Below are positions 34,953-42,745 of a stretch of 64,000 nucleotides of DNA, piece by piece. The DNA is from CBDAQR01 sp965199055. Lineage in GTDB: Bacteria > Pseudomonadota > Gammaproteobacteria > Pseudomonadales > Halieaceae. The notes beneath the pieces are model-generated. The model was not told where the DNA came from and did not search any database. It saw nothing but the letters and a program-made list of their open reading frames with translations. The first letter of the stretch is position 1. Every line of letters begins with the position of its first letter. The stretch covers positions 868,001 to 932,000 of the forward strand of contig CBDAQR010000004.1 of assembly GCA_965199055.1 (NCBI GenBank). The letters are read 5' to 3'. The translations under genes were made by a program, and so were the position numbers.

Positions 34953-35507
34953 ATGTTTTTGCGTAAATTGGCTGTTCTTAGTCTTGCCCTGGCCAGCTTT
35001 GGTCTTGGTCAGCAGGCAATGGCTCAAGATGAGCTGACCTGTGATGAAATTGAGTGGTCCTCGATGGTCACCGATCAGTACCCCAACATCGCCGATGCCT
35101 GTGACGCGGTAGTCGAGAAAAACGGCAAGCTGTATGCCCGTGTTCAGGTCGAGCTGCAACGGGTGCGCGGACGCTCGCTAACCTTCAAAATTCTGAATAA
35201 CGATGGCACCAGCGGCGGCAGTTACACTCAGACCGTGGATACGAGCTGGAGGGCCAATATCGGTGGTCAAAGCTATCGTCCCAGCGAACTGAATCGCGGG
35301 CAGGAGTTGAACGTCTACATGCCGCATGATCGCTGGGTGGTGATCCATGAAGATGCAGACGGCCCCGATGAGCTGGATGCCATTGAATTGACAGCCGCCC
35401 GTATGTTGCCTGCGACCGCTAGTCCTTTGCCATTAGTTGGCGCGGCAGGCGCGTTGTTGTTGGCTCTGGGTGCTGGCCTGGGGGTGCTGCGTCGTCGACT
35501 GGCTTAA
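34953..35507 (+). CDS. Exported protein with LPATA C-terminal sorting signal, probable sortase substrate
   Basis: 184 residues: signal peptide (MFLRKLAVLSLALASFGLGQQAMA), a compact domain of about 120 residues with two cysteines (30 and 50) and a beta-rich pattern, then MLPATASPLPLVGAAGALLLALGAG… and an RRR tail. LPATA at 152-156, hydrophobic helix and positive tail is the classic sortase substrate arrangement. An AAGGAG ribosome site precedes it. The mature domain is not recognised. Ends 4 bases into the next gene on the opposite strand. Confidence 0.8.
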   Translation: MFLRKLAVLSLALASFGLGQQAMAQDELTCDEIEWSSMVTDQYPNIADACDAVVEKNGKLYARVQVELQRVRGRSLTFKILNNDGTSGGSYTQTVDTSWRANIGGQSYRPSELNRGQELNVYMPHDRWVVIHEDADGPDELDAIELTAARMLPATASPLPLVGAAGALLLALGAGLGVLRRRLA

Positions 35508-35842
35508 TCGTCAATCCATACCTTGCGTATGGGTTCACCAAAATCGTCGTAAAGTACCTTACGACGAGGTCTAGCTAGCCCGGCGCGCTTGCGCACGGGG
35601 CGCCGTCTCAGCCGCTCAGCGCGGCGTTTTTCGATCGCTTCTACCACCTCGGGCACGAAGGTGCGACTCGATTTTGGCTGCGCAAACAGACCACTGGCCT
35701 GGAAGCTTCGAGCCTTCAGCGGGTCTGTGCCGCTGGCCCCCTGGGGTACTTCATCGACCTTGCCGCCTCGGTCGAGATAACGGCGCGTCTCCTGTTCTAA
35801 CTGTTCGCGCAAATCATCCTTGGTGGGGAGCTTCTTAACCAC
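35504..35842 (-). CDS. Small basic protein with SutA-like segment
   Basis: 112 residues, very Arg/Lys-rich in the second half. ETRRYLDRGGKVDEVPQGASG (about 18-38) resembles the conserved helix-GGKV-x-E segment of the RNA-polymerase-binding factor SutA and of other short gammaproteobacterial proteins. It overlaps the start of its neighbour by 8 bases. Function is unproven. Confidence 0.55.
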   Translation of the reverse strand: MVKKLPTKDDLREQLEQETRRYLDRGGKVDEVPQGASGTDPLKARSFQASGLFAQPKSSRTFVPEVVEAIEKRRAERLRRRPVRKRAGLARPRRKVLYDDFGEPIRKVWIDD

Positions 35843-36593
35843 TGGGCTTCTTCCGGCTGCTCTTTTTGGCTGCGGCTTTAGGTCTCGACTTCGCTTTAGC
35901 GCGGGACTTGCGCTTGGCCTTGACCGGCTCTACCGCCACTTTGGGTTTTCTTTTGCGGGTGGGTTTTGCTTCTGGCTCCAGGGTGGGAGCAGCCGCAGCG
36001 GCGGCATCTTTCTCCTTTTGCATCACATCGAGTACCAGGCTGGTGGCACTGTCGACATACTCGATTAAGCGATCGTATTCCTCGTCGCTCAGGCCCCGCA
36101 GAATGTCGTGCTGTCGATACAGGTTAATCCAGCGTCGCTCGCGCTCGAATTGCATCGGCAACGCCATGATGCCCCAGGATTCCAGAGTCTCCCCCAGTGC
36201 GGGGTTGTAGGTGCGCATGAACTTGATCAGGAACGGAATCGGGTCGTGTCGTGCAATCAGCGACGCGCTGCGGAATACCAACTCTAATGGCATCACGCGC
36301 TCGCCGCTCTCAATGTCACGCAGCAGATCATCGTCCTTTAATCCCAGCGCGTCGGTCAGCTCCTTCAAGCTCAGGCCGGCGGTTTCGCGAGCATCGCGCA
36401 GGAAGCGTCCTGCGTCCGCCATGGCCTCCAGGCGCTCAGGCTCGAAGGACTTGAGCAGGGCGGAGCGGAGCCAGGTTTCGCCGAACATCGCTGTCATCGT
36501 GGCGGTGTTTTTCGCCACATCCAGCGTTTGCCCTGCGACCTGGCCGGTCAGGCGGGCCAGTTGTTCCAGCAGGGAGGGGTCCCGCTCGCTCAT
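35835..36593 (-). CDS. Helix-turn-helix (Xre-like) regulator with an H1-like Lys/Ala tail
   Basis: 252 residues. HTH at about 62-110 (LRDARETAGLSLKELTDALGLKDDDLLRDIESGERVMP), a helical middle, and a C-terminal 65 residues of alternating Lys/Arg/Ala/Pro (TRKRKPKVAVEPVKAKRKSR then AKAKSRPKAAAKK). The tail suggests nonspecific nucleic-acid binding. Downstream of the SnoaL-like gene by 1 base and overlapping the SutA-like gene; the three minus-strand genes form an operon. Confidence 0.75.
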   Translation of the reverse strand: MSERDPSLLEQLARLTGQVAGQTLDVAKNTATMTAMFGETWLRSALLKSFEPERLEAMADAGRFLRDARETAGLSLKELTDALGLKDDDLLRDIESGERVMPLELVFRSASLIARHDPIPFLIKFMRTYNPALGETLESWGIMALPMQFERERRWINLYRQHDILRGLSDEEYDRLIEYVDSATSLVLDVMQKEKDAAAAAAPTLEPEAKPTRKRKPKVAVEPVKAKRKSRAKAKSRPKAAAKKSSRKKPSG

Positions 36594-36594
36594 A

Positions 36595-37182
36595 TCAGAA
36601 CTGTGCCTCGGGTCCGTGAACGCCCAGGTAGTGGGAGCCCAGGTTGGGGTTTTCGTCCAGCTGTTGGTTTATCTCGTAGACGCGTTCATAGCGAGTCTCG
36701 CGAATCAGCCAGCGGCCGTCCTCTTTGACGTAACGGTCCCAGTATATTGCTGTGCCCGTGGTAAATGCCTTGTGATTGAGAATCCACATATTGTCGGCCA
36801 GGTACCAGATGCCTGTTGCCTCGGTTTCACTCAGCACCTGAATTTCCGGGTGGTGCCCGTTGTGGTGACCGATGGCCTGATTGGAAAAGGCGGCTCCGAT
36901 GCTGTCCAGGTACTCCTGCTTGCTATTGAGCTTCCACTCGTAATTACCGCCGATAAAGTGCACCAGAACATCGTCGTGGAACAAGGTACCCAGTTCTTCA
37001 AGGTTTGCGGTATCGATACAGCGAAAGTAGGCGTGCTTCAACTGCTTGATGGCTTCAATATCCATAAGGTGCTGAATGTTGGCACGCAGCTCGTCTATGC
37101 CTTCGGCAGAGGCCTCAAGTGGTAAGCCGGCGCTGATCCCCAGATTGCTCTTGTTCAGTACCTGACGAACGTTGTCGCTCAT
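36595..37182 (-). CDS. NTF2/SnoaL-like protein
   Basis: 195 residues. The N-terminal helix IEAIKQLKHAYFRCIDTANLEELGTLFHDDVLVHF and strand pairs ATGIWYLADNMW, EDGRWLIRETRYERVY fit the SnoaL-like 2 cone fold. A Tyr/His-Asp pattern (YFRCID) resembles the scytalone-dehydratase/steroid-isomerase subset. It leads the operon with the HTH regulator and is divergent from the SDR. Confidence 0.82.
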   Translation of the reverse strand: MSDNVRQVLNKSNLGISAGLPLEASAEGIDELRANIQHLMDIEAIKQLKHAYFRCIDTANLEELGTLFHDDVLVHFIGGNYEWKLNSKQEYLDSIGAAFSNQAIGHHNGHHPEIQVLSETEATGIWYLADNMWILNHKAFTTGTAIYWDRYVKEDGRWLIRETRYERVYEINQQLDENPNLGSHYLGVHGPEAQF

Positions 37183-37244
37183 TTCGATATTCTCCCCGTA
37201 ATTGTGTTTGCGTTTATATTAGCCCTTTTGGCGGAGGTTTCGAT

Positions 37245-38036
37245 ATGACTATATTGACCGATGGCTTGAAAGATAGGGTCGCATTGGTGACCGGCGCTGG
37301 TGCCGGTATTGGTCTGGGTATTGCCAGATCGCTGGCGAACGAGGGTGCCAGGGTCATCATTGCTGAATTCAATCAGCAAACAGGGGTTGCCGCGGCCCGG
37401 GAACTGGATGGTGAGTTTGTCGCTGTCGATATCAGCGAGCCGGCAACGGTCGTGGCCGCCATAGAGCAGACCATCGCAGAGCACGGTCGACTCGATATCC
37501 TGGTGAACAATGCCTATCCGACGCTGGCATACCCGCCGGCTCGTCTCGAGGCGATCGACGATGAACGCTTGCAGGCCAGCCTCATGGCCGGCTTTCATGC
37601 GGTGGCCGCGGCGATGAAAGCCGCGTTCCCGACGATGCGGGCAGCCGGTTATGGGCGCATTATCAATATCTGTTCACTCAATGGGGTGAACGCGCACAAG
37701 TACACCGCGGATTACAATGCGACGAAAGAGGCGGTGCGTTCATACACCCGTACGGCAGCGGTGGAGTGGGCTGCCTATGGGATTACCGCCAATATCATTT
37801 GCCCAGGCGCTGTGACCACGCCGTACAAGGCCCTAATGGAATTTAACCCTGAGATGGCAGAGGGTATCGCGGCGCTAAACCCCATGGGCTATATGGGCGA
37901 TCCGCAGAACGATATTGGTCCGGTGGCCGTATTTCTGGCTTCCCAGATGTCACGCTATATGACCGGGAACACACTCTACGTTGATGGGGGCGGCCATATT
38001 AATGGCGTGCCCTGGGCTCCAGAGCCCGTGGAGTGA
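37245..38036 (+). CDS. Short-chain dehydrogenase/reductase
   Basis: 263 residues. TGAGAGIGLGIARSLANEG near the N-terminus, NNAYP, and Ser in ICSLNG with YNATK as the YxxxK pair, GAVTTPYKA later, and YVDGGGHINGV at the end. NAD(P)-dependent alcohol/keto conversion. Divergent from the SnoaL-like gene and convergent with rapA. The NNAYP replaces the usual NNAG, which is common in this subgroup. Confidence 0.92.
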   Translation: MTILTDGLKDRVALVTGAGAGIGLGIARSLANEGARVIIAEFNQQTGVAAARELDGEFVAVDISEPATVVAAIEQTIAEHGRLDILVNNAYPTLAYPPARLEAIDDERLQASLMAGFHAVAAAMKAAFPTMRAAGYGRIINICSLNGVNAHKYTADYNATKEAVRSYTRTAAVEWAAYGITANIICPGAVTTPYKALMEFNPEMAEGIAALNPMGYMGDPQNDIGPVAVFLASQMSRYMTGNTLYVDGGGHINGVPWAPEPVE

Positions 38037-38051
38037 ACAGCCAGATCCCGT

Positions 38052-40697
38052 CTAGGTTGTTATGAACAGCCGCAAGCCCTGCATTTGCAGGGAGGCGTGA
38101 TTGATGTGCGCTGCGCACTCTTCGATGCGATAACGCAGGTGCTCTATTTCCTCGGGGCGTATGCTGGGATTCACTGCGCGCAACTGCTCCAGGCGCTCTA
38201 GCTCGGCGCCCAACTGCTCACGCATGGAGGCTTCCGCCGCTACCAGTACTTCTTGCATCTGTGCCTCGGCTATCTGGCTGGCATGGCGCATTTTGTCTTC
38301 GACCTGATCATGCACCTGTTTAATCACCTGCAGGGCAACCGGCTTTTTGACCTTCTCGCAGAGCCCGTTGAGCCGTTCGTGGGGCATGATCGAGGCCAGG
38401 TCTTTGCCCCGGTTATCGACGAGCAACCGGATCGGCGAAATCGGGAGAAAGCGATCGACCTGGAGGTTTCGCGGTGCGACACAATTAATCGAGTAGACCG
38501 ACTCCAACAGCAAGGTGCCTGCAGGTATTCCCTTGAGTGAAATGGTTGCAATGGCGGCATTGCCCAGTTCAGTGCTGGTGACCATTTCCATGGCCTCCGT
38601 CATGATCGGGTGTTCCCAGGTCAGAAACTCCAGATCTACCCTCGCCAGCGCATGCTCACGACTAAAACTCACCGTTGTGCCTTCCTCACCCAGTCCGGGG
38701 AAGTGGCCGGTCAGCATGTGATCGGTTGGGCGCAGTATTGTCGCGTGCTCAGAATGAAATTCCTGGTCAACACCGTAGCTATCGCAGAGCAGTTCCAGGT
38801 ATTCCGCTAGACTTTCCGACTGCTCCAGCGCTTCGATCTGGCCGATGAGTTGGGCGGCCACCTCCGGCTTACAGGAATTTCGCTCCAGCAGCTTATCGCG
38901 GCCTTCGCGCAACTCTGCGCGGGTGAGGGCGGTGAACTCAGCCGTATCCGCTATCAACTGTTCGAGCTGTGCATCGGGTTGCTTCAGTTGCGCCAGCAGC
39001 CGTTCGCTGAATTGCTGGTAGATGGCAAAGCCCGCGGAGCAGCTTTCTTCAAATTGGTTGAGGCCTTCGTGATACCAGCGCAGCAGTGTTTCCTGCGCGG
39101 TGCCCTTCAGGTAGGGCACGTGGATGTCTACAGTGTCGCCCTGGCCGATACGGTCGAGTCGGCCAATGCGCTGCTCCAGGAGGTCCGGGTTAAGCGGCAA
39201 GTCGAACAGAACCAGATGGTGGGCAAACTGAAAATTACGCCCTTCGGAACCAATTTCAGAGCAAACCAGGGTCTGCGCACCCGCCTCGGTGTCGGCGAAA
39301 TAGGCGGCGGCTCGGTCCCGCTCAAGAATGGTGAGTCCTTCATAGAAGGCGGCGCTGCGAATGCCCGCGCGTAGATGTAGGTGATGCTCTAAATCGATGG
39401 CGGTCTCTGCATCACTGCAAATCACCAGGACTTTCTCTGGTCGCAATGCTTTTAGGTGTTGCTCCAACCAGGCAACCCGCGGATCGTCATCACCTGGTTC
39501 GAGCGGGTAGGTGTGCAATTTGCGCTCGGGAAAGCCTGCAACGCCGGCGCGTGTGTTGCGAAACAGCACGCGGCCGGTGCCGTGCCGGTCTAGCAGCTCG
39601 GCGATTCGCTCTTCGTTGTCAGCGTTGTGTTCCAGTGACTCCAGCGTGGTGTTGAGCTCGCGGTAGCCTCGCTCTTCGGTAATAAAGGCGTCCAGGTCGT
39701 GAAAGCGCGCCGGGTCGAGCAAACGCAGCCGGGCAAAGTGGCTGGCCTGGCCCACCTGCTCGGGCGTAGCGGTCAGCAACAGCAAACCTGCACTGTGACC
39801 TGCCAACTGTTCGACAAAGCTGTAGTCGTCACTGGCCTGCTCCGGGCTCCACTCGAGGTGGTGCGCTTCGTCGATCACGGTGAGATCCCAGCCGGCGGCA
39901 AGCACTTCGGCACGCAAGTCTTCGCGGTCGCGAAACAGGTCCAGACTGCAAAGCACCAATTGTTCCGCTTCGAAGGGGTTGCCCTCCAGCATCGCTTCGA
40001 TACGCTCCTGATCGAAAAGGGCGAACTGCAGGTTGAAGCGGCGTAACATTTCCACCAGCCATTGGTGCAAGAGCGTTTCGGGGACCATCACCAGAACCCG
40101 GTTAGCCCTTCCGGTCAGCAGTTGCTGACTAATAATCATGCCGGCTTCAATGGTTTTACCCAGTCCGACCTCGTCGGCCAACAAAACGCGCGGTGCGTGG
40201 CGTGCGCCGACTTCGGCGGCGATATAGACCTGGTGTGGCAGCAGGCTGGTGCGTGAGCCCAGCAGACCCCTGGCCGGTGACTGCTGCAGTCGGTCCAAGT
40301 GCTCCAGGGTGGCAATGCGCAAAGCAAAGTCCTGGTTGCGATCGAAGTGGCCGTTCAGTAATCGTTGCTGGGGCGTGGTGAGCTGTACGAAGCAGTCCAG
40401 TTCGAGTTCGCTGATACAGCACTGCGCATCGTGATGGTCCAGCCCGGTGTAATACAGAATGCCGTGGCGATCCTCGACCTCGGTCACCAGCAATTCGACG
40501 TCTTCTAGCGTCGTGATATGGTCTCCGGCTTTGAAGCGAAGGCGGGTTAATGGGGCGCTGTCTGTAGCGTAGGTTCGCTCTTCACCGATGGCGGGAAAGC
40601 TGACGGTTACCCGACGTCCGTCGAGTTCGGCAATGATGCCAAGACCGAGCTGGGTGTCTGCGTGGCTCACCCAGCGTTGACCGATTATGTATTCCAC
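38052..40697 (-). CDS. rapA: RNA-polymerase-associated SWI2/SNF2 ATPase RapA (HepA)
   Basis: 881 residues, somewhat shorter than the 968-residue E. coli protein. N-terminal Tudor-like RNAP-binding region (GQRWVSHADTQLGLGIIAEL), then DEVGLGKTIEAG, DEAHHLEWSPE, LTATPEQVGQ and EIGSEGRNFQFAHHLVLFDLP for helicase halves 1 and 2, and the C-terminal RapA-specific domain. It recycles RNA polymerase after transcription. Tail-to-tail with the SDR across 15 bases. Confidence 0.95.
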   Translation of the reverse strand: MEYIIGQRWVSHADTQLGLGIIAELDGRRVTVSFPAIGEERTYATDSAPLTRLRFKAGDHITTLEDVELLVTEVEDRHGILYYTGLDHHDAQCCISELELDCFVQLTTPQQRLLNGHFDRNQDFALRIATLEHLDRLQQSPARGLLGSRTSLLPHQVYIAAEVGARHAPRVLLADEVGLGKTIEAGMIISQQLLTGRANRVLVMVPETLLHQWLVEMLRRFNLQFALFDQERIEAMLEGNPFEAEQLVLCSLDLFRDREDLRAEVLAAGWDLTVIDEAHHLEWSPEQASDDYSFVEQLAGHSAGLLLLTATPEQVGQASHFARLRLLDPARFHDLDAFITEERGYRELNTTLESLEHNADNEERIAELLDRHGTGRVLFRNTRAGVAGFPERKLHTYPLEPGDDDPRVAWLEQHLKALRPEKVLVICSDAETAIDLEHHLHLRAGIRSAAFYEGLTILERDRAAAYFADTEAGAQTLVCSEIGSEGRNFQFAHHLVLFDLPLNPDLLEQRIGRLDRIGQGDTVDIHVPYLKGTAQETLLRWYHEGLNQFEESCSAGFAIYQQFSERLLAQLKQPDAQLEQLIADTAEFTALTRAELREGRDKLLERNSCKPEVAAQLIGQIEALEQSESLAEYLELLCDSYGVDQEFHSEHATILRPTDHMLTGHFPGLGEEGTTVSFSREHALARVDLEFLTWEHPIMTEAMEMVTSTELGNAAIATISLKGIPAGTLLLESVYSINCVAPRNLQVDRFLPISPIRLLVDNRGKDLASIMPHERLNGLCEKVKKPVALQVIKQVHDQVEDKMRHASQIAEAQMQEVLVAAEASMREQLGAELERLEQLRAVNPSIRPEEIEHLRYRIEECAAHINHASLQMQGLRLFITT

Positions 40698-40751
40698 GAA
40701 GTACTGCTTTGGGTCTGTTTTCAGAGGGCGCGCATTCTAGCACGACTAGCC

Positions 40752-41579
40752 TCAACTGTCGGGGAAAAACAGCTCCATACTGTTGTGCCAGGCCCGTTCC
40801 AGCAAGTGCTCCACGCTATAGCCCTTCACCTGGGCAACTTTCTCGGCGATGAAAGGCAAGTAAAACGGCGCGTTGGGCTTGCCGCGATAGGGCACCGGAG
40901 TGAGATAGGGGGCGTCGGTTTCGAGTAGCAGCTGGTCCATGGGGGTGGCGGATACCACTTCGCGCACATTGTCGGCCTGATTAAAGGTCGCAATACCGTT
41001 GAAGCCCAGGGCAAAACCTTCAGCAAGGCAATATTCTGCCAAGGCCAGGCCAGAGGTAAAGCTGTGGATGACCCCCTTGCGTGCCAGCTTGCTCGAGAAA
41101 TTTTCCAGAATGGCCCGGGTGTCTTCATCCGCTTCTCGCGTGTGGATGACGACGGGCATATCGGTGTCGGCGGCAATCTGCAGTTGCTGCTCAAACGCTT
41201 CACGCTGCACCGAGCGGTCGGCATGATCGTAGTAGTAATCGAGACCGATCTCCCCAACCGCAACAATGCGCTGCTCTGCGGTTCGCTCGGCGATAATTGC
41301 GGCCACCTGTTGATTGAAGTGCTCCGCTTCGTGGGGGTGGATTCCCTGTGTCCCCCAGATTTGTGGGTGATCGTTGGCGAGCTGCAAGACGCGATCGAGG
41401 TTGCCCGGTGAAACGGCAATGGTGACGATGCGCTCGATGCCGACCTCTGCAGATCGCTGCAGGGTCTCTCCCAGCGTGTCTGTATCCAGGTAGTCCAGGT
41501 GGCAATGGGTCTCGATAATGGGGTGATCGAAAAGCGGAATCTCGCGCCTGGGCTTCTTCTTTGCGTTGTTTTTTGACAT
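40752..41579 (-). CDS. TatD-family metal-dependent DNase/hydrolase
   Basis: 275 residues. Metal ligands: THCHLDYLD (about 22-30), GEIGLDYYYDH, VIHTREADEDT, HSFTSG and ETDAPYLTPVPYRG. TIM-barrel TatD family. An Asn/Lys-rich N-terminal extension of 15 residues precedes the first ligand. Sits between rapA and lysR on the same strand. Confidence 0.93.
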   Translation of the reverse strand: MSKNNAKKKPRREIPLFDHPIIETHCHLDYLDTDTLGETLQRSAEVGIERIVTIAVSPGNLDRVLQLANDHPQIWGTQGIHPHEAEHFNQQVAAIIAERTAEQRIVAVGEIGLDYYYDHADRSVQREAFEQQLQIAADTDMPVVIHTREADEDTRAILENFSSKLARKGVIHSFTSGLALAEYCLAEGFALGFNGIATFNQADNVREVVSATPMDQLLLETDAPYLTPVPYRGKPNAPFYLPFIAEKVAQVKGYSVEHLLERAWHNSMELFFPDS

Positions 41580-41602
41580 GCCGCGAATTATGCCATGCCC
41601 GC

Positions 41603-42541
41603 TCAGGCGTTACGCAGTTCTTCGAGTACTTCTGTTATCTGCTGCCAGAGCCAGTTGTGCACCGGTGAGTTGGCGGTTCGCTGGTGACGCACCACCAGGT
41701 ACTCGATTCGGTAGTTCACGTCCGGGGGCATGCGCAGGCCCTGAATGCCCTGGGCGACGCTGGGATTGCCCAACAAGAACAGGGGGGCGGGCATGACATA
41801 GTCAGTGCTGCGCAGAACTTCCAGCGCTGTGAGTAGGTGAGATATCTCCAGCCAGCCGCGTTGGCGCTCCTGTTCTAATCTGCGGGCGATGTTGTCTGTG
41901 TGTTGAGCCAATTCCAAATCTTCTTCGTCAGATATATACAGGCGAATGATGGGATACTGGAGTAACTCCTCCCAGGTGTAGCTGGTGCCCGTTAGCGGGT
42001 GGTCTCTGCGGGTCAGCAATACCGGTGGGCTGGCACCCATGCTCTCGCAGATAAAATCCTCGCCGTAATCGCGTTGTTTGATATGAATGGCGAGGTCGAG
42101 TTCACCCAGTGTCAGGCGCTGCAGTTGCTGTTCAACCCGGGTAATGGTTTTTAGTGTGAGTCCCGGGGCGCGTTCAGACAGGCGCTTCATCAGCGGCGGC
42201 AATAGCGAAACCCCAATATATTCCGACAGCGCAAGGGTGAGTTCTCCCTGGTAACTGGAAGGGTCAAAATCGGCGCCGCTGACCAGCTTGCCGATATCCA
42301 TAAGAATATCGCCCAGCTCTTCGCCTATGGCCAGGGCGCGCGGCGTAGGCAGCATCCCGTGAGAGCTGCGGGTAAAGAGGGGATCATCAAAGACTTCTCG
42401 TAAACGTCCCAGGGTTTTGCTCATAGCGGGCTGGGTGATAAACAGGCGTTCAGCGGCTCTGGAAACGTTGCGCTCATCGAGCAAAACTTGCATTGAAATC
42501 AGTAAGTTAAGATCAGTTTTTAGGAGTTCTTTAGAGAGCAT
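41603..42541 (-). CDS. LysR-family transcriptional regulator
   Basis: 312 residues. Winged HTH (LNLLISMQVLLDERNVSRAAERLFITQPAMSKTLGRLREVFDDPLFTR) followed by a periplasmic-binding-protein-like effector domain. It belongs to the group with a conserved DPLFTRS after the HTH, like LeuO/NahR-type regulators. Divergent from the phosphatase-kinase gene about 205 bases away, which it may control together with itself. Confidence 0.93.
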   Translation of the reverse strand: MLSKELLKTDLNLLISMQVLLDERNVSRAAERLFITQPAMSKTLGRLREVFDDPLFTRSSHGMLPTPRALAIGEELGDILMDIGKLVSGADFDPSSYQGELTLALSEYIGVSLLPPLMKRLSERAPGLTLKTITRVEQQLQRLTLGELDLAIHIKQRDYGEDFICESMGASPPVLLTRRDHPLTGTSYTWEELLQYPIIRLYISDEEDLELAQHTDNIARRLEQERQRGWLEISHLLTALEVLRSTDYVMPAPLFLLGNPSVAQGIQGLRMPPDVNYRIEYLVVRHQRTANSPVHNWLWQQITEVLEELRNA

Positions 42542-42559
42542 GGTGGTATCAAGATATAA

Positions 42560-42700
42560 CTGTAATTCATGTTAAGTATGATAATAATACATTGGATGTA
42601 TATCAGCCAGTCACCTATTATTCTCCCATCTGGATCACACACTCCATCCAGTCCATAGATCCCCTTTCAAAACCCGCTTCCCCTGCGGGTTTTTTTATTT
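42560..42700 (+). ncRNA. Candidate small RNA ending in an intrinsic terminator
   Basis: A strong terminator at 42671-42700 follows 130 bases with no plus-strand gene. A TATGATAAT-like -10 lies near 42577 upstream. The simplest reading is a short transcript of about 100 nt, or an attenuated leader of the downstream gene at 42746. No known sRNA family recognised. Confidence 0.3.
42671..42700 (+). terminator. Rho-independent terminator
   Basis: AACCCGC (42671-42677), loop TTCCCCT, GCGGGTT (42685-42691), then a run of T. It lies 46 bases upstream of the next gene, so it must end an upstream plus-strand transcript or attenuate. Confidence 0.8.
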
Positions 42701-42745
42701 TTTCTATATACTTGGCAAAAAAACCTTTGGGAATAGGGACTCTCC

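Noticed and set aside
36211..37125. 304-codon plus-strand frame opposite the HTH and SnoaL-like genes
   Set aside because: Overlaps two supported genes on the other strand; no motif or ribosome site.
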